Positions 24,801 to 33,329 of a stretch of 64,000 bases of DNA are shown here, piece by piece. The DNA lies in the NCBI GenBank assembly GCA_947650285.1, contig CANTFL010001264.1:310001-374000 (forward strand), read 5' to 3'. Origin of the DNA: Hyaloperonospora brassicae (lineage: Eukaryota; Oomycota; Peronosporomycetes; Peronosporales; Peronosporaceae). Both the position numbers and the translations under genes were made by a program. Positions within the stretch are counted from its first letter, which is position 1; each line of letters starts with the position of its first letter. The notes beneath the pieces were generated by a model. That model ran no database searches. It was not told the DNA's origin and saw only the letters and a list, made by a program, of their open reading frames with translations.

Positions 24801-25501
24801 TGCCCCTTGGAGGCAACAGATTTATTTCTTCTAAGATGCTGCCCGCTAGGCATGCATCCATGTCCCGGTCCACTCGACTTATTCGAGTGGTGGACCTTCG
24901 GCGCAGCCTGTACTTCTGTACAGCCGCCGGGAGCTTGCTCCACAGTGTAGTGATCAACTACACTGTGACCTTGTGCAGTCGTGCTAACGACCGTACCGCA
25001 AGTGAGGCCATCGCACTCACTCGCAGAACATCCACACGCTTGTGGACGCTCCAAGATGTTCATCAGATGGCCATCTGATGAACAAGTAGCAGGCATCTTC
25101 ACGGATCGATGCTGCCAGCTCACCCTTGGCTCGTATTTTCTGAGCCAAGGTAATCCCAGGATGACATCAAATTTGTCATCCAGATCTAGTACGATGAAAT
25201 CATCATCGTACTGCTCGCCCTCTAACGTGTAGTGGATTCCTACTACACGTTTCTCAACGGTTATCGATGCGCCTGTTGCAAGGCGCACCGTCATCCTTGT
25301 GAGGGGAATGTCGCGCTCAACGAACTTGAGCCTACGACCCTCTAGTGACTGGCGACGAACAAAGTTGTTCGACGCCCCACAGTCTACTAGGGCACGAAGC
25401 GACAAGTCATTTGTCGCTTCCAACTTCAAGGTGATGAGCGAAACGTCATCACCAGGTGCAGAGACACACAATGATTGTGTATCTGGAGCAACTTTCGTCA
25501 A
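21638..25501 (-). CDS. pol: Pol polyprotein of gypsy copy 1: protease, reverse transcriptase, RNase H, integrase core
   Basis: 1287 codons counted from a TTG at 25501. The frame is open further upstream, past the gag stop, to the slippery site at 25567-25573, so synthesis by -1 frameshifting from gag is likely and TTG is only a numbering point. Protease: DCGAS at residue 40, with Cys where most families have Ser or Thr. Reverse transcriptase: PIPRKDVIIDGM, SSMDLMDGFYQI and the catalytic YFDD at 597-600. RNase H: CDASD with Asp752. Integrase: HHCC zinc finger (His976, His983, Cys1013, Cys1016), then Asp1045, Asp1106 and Glu1142, with exactly 35 residues between the last two as in D,D-35-E. The last 80 or so codons, after RHPRVPTLLECDSW, are out-of-frame reading of the acidic linker. 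All catalytic residues are present; only the C-terminal continuation is broken. Confidence 0.95.
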   Translation of the reverse strand: MTKVAPDTQSLCVSAPGDDVSLITLKLEATNDLSLRALVDCGASNNFVRRQSLEGRRLKFVERDIPLTRMTVRLATGASITVEKRVVGIHYTLEGEQYDDDFIVLDLDDKFDVILGLPWLRKYEPRVSWQHRSVKMPATCSSDGHLMNILERPQACGCSASECDGLTCGTVVSTTAQGHSVVDHYTVEQAPGGCTEVQAAPKVHHSNKSSGPGHGCMPSGQHLRRNKSVASKGQHENPRSTGESTVEDRFLTVVAQPQSEDVEGISPHVLEEGIPQELLAEGSGPQQPVEARSQEETETLNVLVNDGSSVGAYTLDLIVPPKLTSEITQLPTLEPKRFLRDLRSGKVKQICVLVTEDEYVTDIRSATVFAENERVLSSSSMDESVLDEKTRIERYASQSWESLQANPLYKDLIEFRDVFPESVLCELPKDKGTRHEIELKPGSKYCVMKQWPLPREQVIAIDKFFADRLAAGHVRESTSPHSSPTFCVRKATGGWRIVHAFNKLNAATVPAQTPIPRKDVIIDGMSKSTIFSSMDLMDGFYQILMLERDVPFTAVSTPSGMLWEWLVMPQGLSNAPATFNRCVTNLLRPVRDFAPSYFDDVFVHSRAMDGKTDVEVHRTHVRQVLQLMRKHKLYANLKKCIFAASEIPLLGCIVGKHGVRPDPEKIKAITDWPVPVDAKGLRKFLGLAAYLHKYSRNYAEMTVHLSCLLKKNVKWSWNAECQRSFEGIKQSLMQSPILAIADQDRPFHVVCDASDFAIGCALMQFDADGAERVICYQSRQLQAAERNYPVHDKELLAMKYALAKFRVYLLGDRPFVVYTDHASLRTAVNSPHLSQRMARWLSFFAEYNFSVEYKPGRLNVVADALSRRPDFEPDAQSNSEDKPTVATLSVSVPSSSLLDDVRKAYAEDKDLLRLMDHLVNPSSKSMRDLPALYRSSSDRYSTRNGLLYYTAVADDTPRVVVPAHHDLRLRIMYECHDAPTSGHRGREKTYLTVSRDFYWPRQYQFVRKYIRACEVCQRVKPSPSSRAPLQPLPVPTECWQSVSMDFVFGFPEDAHKNNGILVFVDRFSKMVHLAAVPESIKAQGCARVFLDTVFRLHGLPRELVSDRDPRFTAAFWQTVFRTLGTRLKMSTSDHPETDGQTERANRVLEEILRGYVHSFPSWSEFLPMVEFAINNSVHASTQHTPFYVNGLRHPRVPTLLECDSWIRGEGLARAKTVLALAHHVSTQTSSRMMPMSIKSTSMKKIISIIAKTLLLIRMMMTMLVYSASSTIMPARKKTTSLKKRAIS

Positions 25502-25533
25502 GAGGTTTGCAAATTCTCTTGAGGTTGCTGGAT

Positions 25534-25573
25534 CAGTAGGGAGCTCCGCCCCTACTGACCCCGACCATTTTTT
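25534..25573 (-). promoter_or_regulatory. -1 ribosomal frameshift signal between gag and pol, copy 1
   Basis: On the element strand, heptamer A AAA AAT (25573-25567) is in the gag frame (TCA AAA AAT). An 8-nt spacer follows, then the perfect 9-bp stem TCAGTAGGG/CCCTACTGA (25534-25542 with 25551-25559) around an 8-nt loop. The stem can extend to 12 bp with one G-U pair. The gag stop TAG lies inside the 5' arm. Pol is open in the -1 frame across the site. This fits the X XXY YYZ rule for eukaryotic -1 frameshifting. Confidence 0.75.
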
Positions 25574-26706
25574 GATGGCCCGTCTCGCTGTTGCGGCTTC
25601 GCAACAGCGCTGGACCCACGCCCATTGCCCTTTCTGGCGAATGGTCGTCCATTTCGCTCAGTACTGTTTGGTACTGGGCGCGGAGCACTACACTCGTATG
25701 CGTAGTGCCCTAACTTCTGACAGCGATTGCACCTCTGCAATCGCTTGTTGCTTGTAGAGCGAGGTCTCTCGCTCTCAACATAACAGAGGTCCATTGGTTC
25801 TGGACCTCCGATCTCTTGTCGTCTCGGTGGACGGTAAGAGTTTGAGCTAGCATGAGCCTGTCTCATGCTAAAGTCTTCCTGTTCCGCGGCTGATATCGCT
25901 TCTTCAAGCGTATTCAGCTCAAGGCGGAACAGGTGGCTCCTGACGGGCCCTTCTGCGAGCCCTTGCATGAACACCGTAATCATCGTGTGTTCATGAACTG
26001 GGTTCGCAGTTATACTACTCGCAAGGAGTCGTATATGTTGTGCGTAAGCGTGCACATCACGCTTACCCTGCTGGAGTTTCAGGAGCTCTGAACGAGCCCT
26101 GAACTCAGCACGTGGCGGCTCAAACGTTTGTCTGAGCCGGGACTTGAAGTCATCTAGCGACCTAAACACATTTGGGTCGCTACTCTCGAGTCCCAGGGAC
26201 CAAGTTTTGGCACGCCCTGCCAAGTGGGTCTGAGCAAATGTGAGTTTCATTTGCTCATCTTCGACGCGACGAGCCCTTAGGGCTCTGTCGAGTTCGACAA
26301 ACCATAGTAACAGGGAGTCCTCCGGGACTCCACTGTACTTGGAGATGTCGACTTTCATCACTTCGGGACGACGCGCATGCGCCGTCCCGCCCACAGCAGC
26401 ATGGAATTGCTGCTGTCTCAACAGCTCCGTCTGTTGAGCACCGAGTTCTCTCAACTGCTCGGCCTGTTGAGAGCCTTGCTGGTGAAGCAAGGCTACTTTC
26501 TCCCTCTCGAGAGCAAGTTCATTGTGAATGAACTTGGCGATAGCAGCATGTTGTTGGTCTCTGTCTAGAGACTCCAACATGGTGCTGACGACGAGTTCGC
26601 CTACGGTAGAACTCATTCGTTCTACCGCACCCCATTCGATGTCACTCAAATGGGTAAACCCTTCACGCGTGGCGTGAAAGGTGTCTTCTTCATCCAACAA
26701 GCTCAT
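25552..26706 (-). CDS. gag: Gag structural protein of gypsy copy 1, intact
   Basis: 384 residues; forms the virus-like particle and packages element RNA. The N-terminus (MSLLDEEDTF) leads into a Gln/Glu-rich helical stretch around residues 60-100. A Retrotrans_gag-type capsid region follows (LLWFVELDRALRARR, LAGRAKTWSLGLESS, FKSRLRQTFEPP, ITVFMQGLAEGPVR). The nucleocapsid has one CCHC knuckle, CNRCQKLGHYAYEC, at 326-339, and the tail is basic and Gly-rich. This is the only copy of three without a premature stop: the position of the TAG in copies 2 and 3 is TAC here. Pol follows in the -1 frame. Confidence 0.93.
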   Translation of the reverse strand: MSLLDEEDTFHATREGFTHLSDIEWGAVERMSSTVGELVVSTMLESLDRDQQHAAIAKFIHNELALEREKVALLHQQGSQQAEQLRELGAQQTELLRQQQFHAAVGGTAHARRPEVMKVDISKYSGVPEDSLLLWFVELDRALRARRVEDEQMKLTFAQTHLAGRAKTWSLGLESSDPNVFRSLDDFKSRLRQTFEPPRAEFRARSELLKLQQGKRDVHAYAQHIRLLASSITANPVHEHTMITVFMQGLAEGPVRSHLFRLELNTLEEAISAAEQEDFSMRQAHASSNSYRPPRRQEIGGPEPMDLCYVESERPRSTSNKRLQRCNRCQKLGHYAYECSAPRPVPNSTERNGRPFARKGNGRGSSAVAKPQQRDGPSKNGRGQ

Positions 26707-26740
26707 GTTGGATGATGTGGTCCTTGGAAGGACTACAAAG

Positions 26741-26748
26741 TGCTACCA
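26741..26748 (-). other. Primer-binding site of copy 1
   Basis: TGGTAGCA on the element strand, 2 nt inside the 5' LTR. It would pair with the TGCTACCA 3' end of a eukaryotic initiator-Met tRNA, the usual primer for many Ty3/gypsy elements. The match weakens after 8 nt. Confidence 0.6.
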
Positions 26749-26750
26749 GG

Positions 26751-27138
26751 TGTAACGGGGCACACCCTTGCGTAACTTAACGCAAGGGATTTGGGTGCCC
26801 CGACGGACGTACACGTGGCGAGCGAGGAAGCGTAGGTAGGGTAAAAGTAGAACTGTTATATTAATAAATTAAGTCTTTAAACTACTGTCTCTTCGTTTGA
26901 CTTAATTCAATTATACTAATATAACTGCATGTATGGTGACGTCTCGTCACCACTCATTGCGCGCGTCTTGCGGCGATTGGTGGGTTGATATCATCACGAT
27001 ATCAACCAATGAACAGACCCTTTGGTCGACCCTTCAATATCACCACTTTGGTGATATTGTTTAAAGAATATCCATCTTATATTCTTTATTGTCACTTTCC
27101 TTAAGTGACAATATCATGTAACGGGCTGCCCCGTTACA
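26751..27138 (-). repeat. 5' LTR of gypsy copy 1
   Basis: 388 bp, identical by eye to 19169-19556, followed by the CGCGT target duplication. As the 5' LTR it should hold the promoter for leftward transcription; no TATA box was pinpointed. Confidence 0.95.
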
Positions 27139-27143
27139 CGCGT

Positions 27144-27955
27144 GGCTTCCAACCCAACTCCTTGCGACCGACCGAGTCTGCCAGTCGCGCCCATCGTGTG
27201 GCTTGTGGTGGTAACACGCGCTGCTCGGTATCAAGCAGGAGTACATCTTGCTTGCACGGTCCACTCTTTTGTCGAGCGTGCGGTTCTGACACAGACGGTG
27301 GGCAGACTTGACACCTCAGGGGGAACGTACCTGCTGGTGTTCCTTTGTTTCAGAAAAACGACAGCGCGGGATCATACTGATGGAGCTACCGGATTCTTTT
27401 TATGCTTCAGCTAGCGGCAGCGATAGCAGCAGCCGCGTACCACCTTCCTCAGCTTGAGCATCATCGTCTTGACATCTGGTACTTCAGCCTGCTGGCGAAA
27501 CTTCAAGTGGTCATGGTTCCAGAACCCGGCCACTCGTGGTTTCGTGGCCTATTCTTACCACCTTCAATAGACCCGCCCCGCCTCTTTGAACAAGGCCAGA
27601 ACCATCGCCTTGAATTGGAGCGTCTGGTGTTCTCAATGGGAAGTAATGGTCGGTAGAGTGCCAGCACCAAGTGGGGAAGCTGAGCTGCGTTTGGGCCGAG
27701 ACGCCTGTTCGCTCCTTTCGCCAAGCAGACCTGACGTGGCATCGCCGCCCATCCCATCAGACCTTCCCGCTGGTGAAGACTGTAAGCGGGCGCATGAGAA
27801 AAAGTCGGGCAAGAAGCGCCACTAGTTTTCTGAGACGCCTGCCAAACAATGCCCTCGCCATAATAAGCTCGAAAGAAGATAGCGAGACGTCTTTGCACCG
27901 ACTGCTCTGGACACTCCTTCCGGGGCGACTCAGTATTCGTTTTGCAGCCTTCCGA
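27144..27955. other. Region between gypsy copy 1 and the secreted protein gene
   Basis: Moderately GC-rich with open frames on both strands (longest about 156 codons on the minus strand at 27503-27973) but no recognised domain. It probably contains upstream sequence of the secreted protein gene. Gypsy copy 1 ends about 0.9 kb upstream of that gene's start codon. Confidence 0.5.
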
Positions 27956-27972
27956 TCGCTCATTCACAGTCA
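27956..27972 (+). promoter_or_regulatory. Oomycete-type initiator (Inr) before the secreted protein gene
   Basis: GCTCATTCACAGTC from 27958 matches the core GCTCATT of the oomycete initiator consensus and lies 82 nt before the ATG at 28040. Oomycete genes typically have this element within about 100 nt of the start codon. It supports the ATG chosen below. Confidence 0.6.
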
Positions 27973-28039
27973 CAGTACAGATCCACTACTTCTACCACAA
28001 CCGCCACTACATCTACGTCTACTACTACTGCTTGGACCA

Positions 28040-29839
28040 ATGTCTCGATCGAGTCGGGCGCTCGTCCTGCTGGTGTTGGCCCTCAACCTCTATGGCTCTA
28101 TGGCTTTCCACTGGCCATTCACACACACTGACGACGAAGCTGCAAGTGCGGCGTCTGGAACACCCGAAAGCTCCAACTCTGCGGTCGTCCACTCGTCGCC
28201 TGCAGTGACCGCAGACGAATCCCTAGACACGATAGTCGCGTCTGCTGGCAAGCTCAAGCTCGACGCCAGTGGCAGGGGCTCTTTTATTGATACCACGTCA
28301 ATCAAAGTGAATGCCCCGTTGGCCAAGGCGACCACTGCCCGTAGTGACGTCGTCTCCACGTACCGCAATTGGGTCGGCCCGCGTCCCATCTCCCCCGACG
28401 CTGCGTGCTACCGTGAAGCCCATATCATGGACACGTGCCCTACAAAGTTCGATCGCAACGACGCGACCAACACCTGCTGGGCTGAGTGTCCACTCCCTTA
28501 CCCCGTTGAGTGTGGCATGGAATGCATTCGTCAGGGAGATGACTGTGCGATGGAAGTGCTCAATAAAGCCGGAGCAGTTTTTGGCACAACGCTGGCCATT
28601 GCTTCCTTCGGAACTTTCATGAAATTGTGGACCTTCCCGAAGCTAGTGGTGCGGTCTTTCGATTGCGCCAATTTTATGATCGGTACAATGCGATCAATCA
28701 TCCGTTACGTGCGCAACATCAAGACAACGGACCCGACGGCGTCGACGGACAAGATCCTCAACATCCTGTACCAGTCCAACAACGTTGTCACCGATATACC
28801 AATGGCTATCACCTTTTGCATGGGCTTGCCGTTTTCCAGACCGTTGGATATTGCTGGTCGCGTGCTCACGTCCATGAACTGGATCCTGTTGAACGCCATT
28901 GCATACAAGGACGACATTATCTCGAGCTGGAGCAAATTCAGGGCCTTCTTGATTGGTGCCAACTTCACCGAAGCAGTCAATCGTATCAATCACACGGAGA
29001 TTGGCACGCTCAGTGACGCGCTCAAGTCTAGGTCGACCTGCGGCTATGATCTGCGTGCGCTGACGGACCGTACTTGGAATACTGTGAACCAGCTTCGAGC
29101 AGACCACCCAGGCATTTCAGAGGACAATCTGCGCTTGATGATGCAGAACACACCGCTCGTGACTTCGGACATTGCTATCACCACGAACAATTGTATGGAT
29201 CAGCTGATTGCTGAGTCGAACGAAGCCATGGCGTATGGAACGCGGGAGAAGATTCGCCTGGCTTTCAGTGTCATGATCAACCAGCTCGTGTCAACAGGCA
29301 AGAGTAATAATGGCACGAGCGAGGACACGCGGGAGTTCATGTATCTCGCGATGAGTAAGACGTTCATTTCAATTGCTGTCACGGGTACTGATGTCTTCGG
29401 TATCTTCGGTACGTCCGTTGCGTATATGCAGCCCATCTGTGGTCCAACGAAATTCATTGGCGAGATTGACGATGGCACGGACCCCAAGACACTTGGTTTC
29501 ACTATGCTCGAAAAAGCGTTCAAGCAAAGTACCATGTCCTGGACACGCAAGGGAGATGGCGCCGTCATTGTCAACTTCAAGAGCGCGGACACGAAGAACG
29601 TCACGGTGAACATCCGGTCAGGAGGTGACAAGATCGATGAAGTCGACGTCGCTGCCGGGGGGAGTGCCCGATGGATGTCCAACGTTACCGCTCTAGCTGG
29701 CAGGACCCTGTACTTTGATCGCTGGCGACCCGGATTCCTGGGTCTGCCTAGTACAGGTGGTGGCTCCTTGCTTTTATGGATACCCCACGCCTCCGAAGGC
29801 GGTCATCTGGAGGTGCAGGCGATGCTCAATGCGAGCTAG
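28040..29839 (+). CDS. Secreted oomycete protein of unknown function, 599 aa
   Basis: The only intact non-transposon gene seen. The frame is open from 27671, but ATG 28040 is preferred: it begins a good signal peptide (MSRSSRALVLLVLALNLYGS, likely cut after Ala22) and follows an initiator motif. After a Ser/Thr-rich low-complexity segment, a cysteine cluster (Cys123, 133, 146, 150, 158, 162, 169) contains CWAECPLPYPVECGMEC. A long, mainly helical middle follows (LLYQSNN-type, ITFCMGLPFSRPLD, TCGYDLRALTDRTW). The C-terminal third is rich in predicted strands (VTVNIRSGGDKIDEVDVAAG, TLYFDRWRPGFLGLPSTGGG). Several N-glycosylation sites (NFT, NHT, NGT, NVT) fit passage through the secretory pathway. 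I recall similar predicted secreted proteins as multi-gene families in Phytophthora, without a known activity. No RXLR or LFLAK effector motif was seen. Base composition is GC-richer than the flanks. Confidence 0.9.
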   Translation: MSRSSRALVLLVLALNLYGSMAFHWPFTHTDDEAASAASGTPESSNSAVVHSSPAVTADESLDTIVASAGKLKLDASGRGSFIDTTSIKVNAPLAKATTARSDVVSTYRNWVGPRPISPDAACYREAHIMDTCPTKFDRNDATNTCWAECPLPYPVECGMECIRQGDDCAMEVLNKAGAVFGTTLAIASFGTFMKLWTFPKLVVRSFDCANFMIGTMRSIIRYVRNIKTTDPTASTDKILNILYQSNNVVTDIPMAITFCMGLPFSRPLDIAGRVLTSMNWILLNAIAYKDDIISSWSKFRAFLIGANFTEAVNRINHTEIGTLSDALKSRSTCGYDLRALTDRTWNTVNQLRADHPGISEDNLRLMMQNTPLVTSDIAITTNNCMDQLIAESNEAMAYGTREKIRLAFSVMINQLVSTGKSNNGTSEDTREFMYLAMSKTFISIAVTGTDVFGIFGTSVAYMQPICGPTKFIGEIDDGTDPKTLGFTMLEKAFKQSTMSWTRKGDGAVIVNFKSADTKNVTVNIRSGGDKIDEVDVAAGGSARWMSNVTALAGRTLYFDRWRPGFLGLPSTGGGSLLLWIPHASEGGHLEVQAMLNAS

Positions 29840-30640
29840 ACGTAGCACAAGAAGTAATTGAGTGAGTAGAGCGTGGGCCTGTCACACGTGACAGAGACTA
29901 AAAGTACAAAGAGGCTGTAAACAAATTGCCACAGCACGGACGCTGGTTCTCGGTACCATTGGTCTTCTCAGTGGCACAAAATTGATGAGACCGGAGCCTC
30001 AGAAGGGTCAAACTTGGCGCACATTGCGTCAACTATAGCTGATTTGAGATAGAGTTGAAAGCTAAGTAAGCTCTTGTAGTGCGTCGGAGTTCAAGCCGAA
30101 TATCGTCCACTGATCAGAGCTGTCATTAGTGGTGGATTATAGCGGCGAAAACACTTGTCTGATGCATCATGCATTGGCGAGATCACGAAATGTAGGTGTA
30201 TAAGTGAGCCAAGGAAGACTAAAAGTGGCTCCGGAAGGTAAAAAACGTACTAAAATGGTCCTTGCGACTGAGCATTAGCGCACGACTACTTTTGGGTCTG
30301 TACGAAATTGTGTGGTAGTGATACAAATATACCGAGGAGCATCCTGGCCCACATCGCTACAAAGAACAATTTCAGGTAAGTTTACAGGGTCACCGTCCCA
30401 GTAATCCCAACTTGATGCGCTAGTACTTCAAACGCTGTCAACAAGGCTACTTGTAAGTGAGGCAGGCGGGCCTACACATCTCTTACTGATTGCGGGATGT
30501 CTTGTATATCCTGAGCATAGTTACTACATTCATTCAATGAACTAGTCCGGTTGTCGTACGGTGAGTGGGGTAAGCCCCTACTGCGCATATCATTGCCACT
30601 CAGTAAGGTCAGCTTTAGAAACAATTATAATAAATTATGG
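29840..30640. other. Spacer, no gene seen
   Basis: Downstream of the secreted protein gene. No long open frame or repeat partner was recognised. Confidence 0.6.
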
Positions 30641-31930
30641 GAGCTGTTATTTGTAGCAAACCCTTCTGTTATATGTACCACAGCCCATATTCCACAGTAA
30701 ATTAAAAACAAACTTGTCGCCTTTAGAGAGGGGTGATTATGATCTTTTCAAAAGGGAAACTAGAAAAATGCCTTATAAAATCACGAAAAAAATAAGTTCC
30801 CCAGATAATTGGAAAATATAAAAAATGCCCAGACAATTTAAAAATAAAGAAATGCCCCAGATAATCACGAAATTATAAAAATGCCTCACGTCCTAGTATA
30901 CTCAAGTTAATGTCATGATGTAGCCGCTCTTCAATTAATTCAAGCGCAGCACATCGACACAAGTTCTGGTTTTGGTTATGATGGTTTCCACGCAATTCGT
31001 ATCAGCACGATGCAACCTACTCTTACCCCTCATACTAGGTGCTGGCAATTTAAAGTGCAAGTTGCATAAATTCCATCAATTTATTAAATTTATTTCATAT
31101 GTCTTCAATGCAGCTCGGTAGGAGCAGCACCACACTCGCCTCTTTCTAGCTGTACGCACACACGCACACGTACACTGTCTGTCACTGAGCATTAGCACGC
31201 ACGTATTGTAGGCTTTCGTGCACGCGACCCCATCCAATGTAACGACTTTATCTCTCAGCAGAAACAGCAGTAGCTCATCAACAGAGCAACAATACAGCCA
31301 CCGCAGCACCTAAATAACGCCAGCAGCAGAAACAGCAGTATCAGCATTAACAAAAGATACTGAAACAAGAACAGCAACCTCATCACCTACAAGCACAACA
31401 GCGGCAGCATAAACAGCAGTAGCAGCATCAACAGAGCAACAACAACAGCAATTGAAGCACCTACAACAATAATAGCAGCAGCAACATCAGCCGGAACATC
31501 AACAATAGCAACTGAAACAACAATAACAAAAGCAATGACATTAATATCAACACCATTAGCATCGAATGACCGTTTTTACGGTCGTGTTTGATGACAAGAT
31601 GACATATTTACGTACCTACATCTCGCGTCTGCAACCATATACTCGTGGCTGCAAGCGCAGCACGCCCCGCGATAGAACCCTCTCCGCGGCTCCCCGAACA
31701 GGGCGATGGTTGGTAAGGGCCGTAACTGGGAAAACGAAAATGATAAAGGACGTGTGGTTTTATGGGTTCCACATTAACATGAGTTTGCTAGGACGTGGGG
31801 CATTTTTTTATTTACCAATTATCTGGGACATATTTTTTGTTTTCGTAATTAAATGGGGCATTTTTTATTTCCCCCTTTTCAAAACATATAGTTAGATCCC
31901 TCAATTGTGACTATAACCTTATCTGCGATT
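30641..31930. mobile_element. Inverted-repeat (MITE-like) element, about 1.3 kb
   Basis: The inner arms 30848-30896 and 31788-31836 are inverted matches (ATGCCCCAGATAAT, then AAAATGCCTCACGTCCTAG against CTAGGACGTGGGGCAT and AATTATCTGGGACAT). The outer ends, ACCCTTCTGTTATATGTACC at about 30660-30680 and GACTATAACCTTATCTGC near 31909-31926, occur together in reverse order in the short derivative at 45115-45290. The core is CAG/CAA-rich. No transposase is present, so it is non-autonomous. Confidence 0.55.
31258..31560. repeat. CAG/CAA-rich low-complexity repeat
   Basis: An imperfect run of CAGCAG, CAACA and AGCAGCATCAACAGAGCAAC units inside the inverted-repeat element. Low complexity; no gene called. 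Confidence 0.7.
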
Positions 31931-33329
31931 TGCCTTTCGCATTACGATGGGGGGAAATCTACGAGAGACGGACAAGACGACCGAAGTCATGCACGGTTCA
32001 AACAATGAGAACGTCATCTCTGCTGCAACAAGTACGTTTACGTATCAAATACGTATTTGTATTCTGCCTCGAACGTTTAATGCAGTCGAGATATAGACGT
32101 AACGGACTAAAAAGCTCTTAGGGAATAGAAGACCGACGCGACAGTACTTTTTATTGCAGTATACTGATGTACAATATTGTGGATGAAACTGATAGAGTAA
32201 TTATGGATAATCTGAATGGGCTCATGACAAGACAAGTGTCAAATGTTTGACAGGAATTGGATGCCCAAGATGACGCAGTTTAAAATATCTAATGTCGTAC
32301 ACTATGTATAGATTAAACAACGCGGCGAAAAGTTGACGACGCTGGAGTTGGCGGACGGACCTCACTGGTGAATAAAAATGAGTGGTAGTAGCTACGAGTG
32401 TGCATGTACTGAAAGATGGTTGTGGCGTGGAAAATTATTGCTCAACCACAAGCCAGGGCATGATAAAGCTCGATTTGCTGATGTAATCCAGTGATCAATA
32501 AATGCTGACGCGCAAGAGGTACTCATCGGCAAGGGCAACACCCCAGACAAAGTCATACCCCATACGTCCGCGCTGTACTGTGTCAATATAGCGAGGCAGC
32601 TGTACAACGCTTTTACCAATACGGAAAGATGATATCGATTCTAACTGGTTTGTTCTCTTCGATGATCGCCCAGGCCCCTTTTGTAGGTCGAATGTCGTGG
32701 GACCAAAGTGTTTGGCAAACATTTCAAGCAAGTGAACAAGAAGAAGCAGCTTAAAGAAGTTATTTGCCAATTGCTATGGGCACCCCAAAATGCGTGCAGG
32801 AGATGGTGTGTCGTTTATACACACGAAGCGCGTCGACAAGGAAAAGAATAAAAACGATATACATGTTTAGAGCCGAGTAAACAGCCTTTGAGTCGGTAGT
32901 ACGAATTCGAGTCGCTTCACATTACATCTCTATTAAAGATAATACAACCACGAACATTGTGTTGATATTATCTGCATTGTACATATTAGTAGCCGAAACT
33001 CAGAGGTCCTTAATCATTCCATATGATGGGGGCGAGCCATCAACACTTGGTCTTTTATTTTCTTTGTCTATTAGGATGCTGGGTACTCAAGTGAAATCAA
33101 TGCTTGCCATATGCTCGCACTACAGACAAACTGGAGCGCTACAAATTTGATATCAAACAACGACACTCGCGCAAGAACACAATTCGTTTAATTCTTGTCA
33201 TGTACTAGACGTCTTGCATATTCTTTTCGGTACTAATAGTGGTTGTGGCATCGATCCTTGGTAAAAAGTGTGCAAACGTATGCAAATGTACTGGGGAAGC
33301 CAAAAATGGAAACTGGGAAACCAAAAAAG
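31931..33329. other. No gene recognised
   Basis: Short open frames only (for example 91 codons on the minus strand at 32495-32770), with no recognised domain. Confidence 0.5.

Larger units (their letters stand above)
19169..27138 (-). mobile_element. Ty3/gypsy chromovirus-type LTR retrotransposon, copy 1
   Basis: Complete insertion of 7970 bp, transcribed leftwards. It is bounded by two 388-bp LTRs that look identical by eye and by a 5-bp target duplication CGCGT (19164-19168 and 27139-27143). In element order: 5' LTR (right), primer-binding site, gag, pol by -1 frameshift, integrase C-terminal region and chromodomain in shifted frames, polypurine tract, 3' LTR (left). An antisense gene lies on the plus strand between the 3' LTR and pol. 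Identical LTRs point to a recent insertion. Gag is intact, but the integrase tail is broken, so movement probably relied on proteins from another copy. Confidence 0.95.

Noticed and set aside
23390..25757. Plus-strand frames of 130-150 codons across pol and gag
   Set aside because: Shadows of the minus-strand gag and pol, repeated identically in the other copies and without domains.
27671..28039. Longer start for the secreted protein (frame open from 27671)
   Set aside because: The upstream codons give no signal peptide, and an oomycete initiator lies at 27958. ATG 28040 begins a clear signal peptide.
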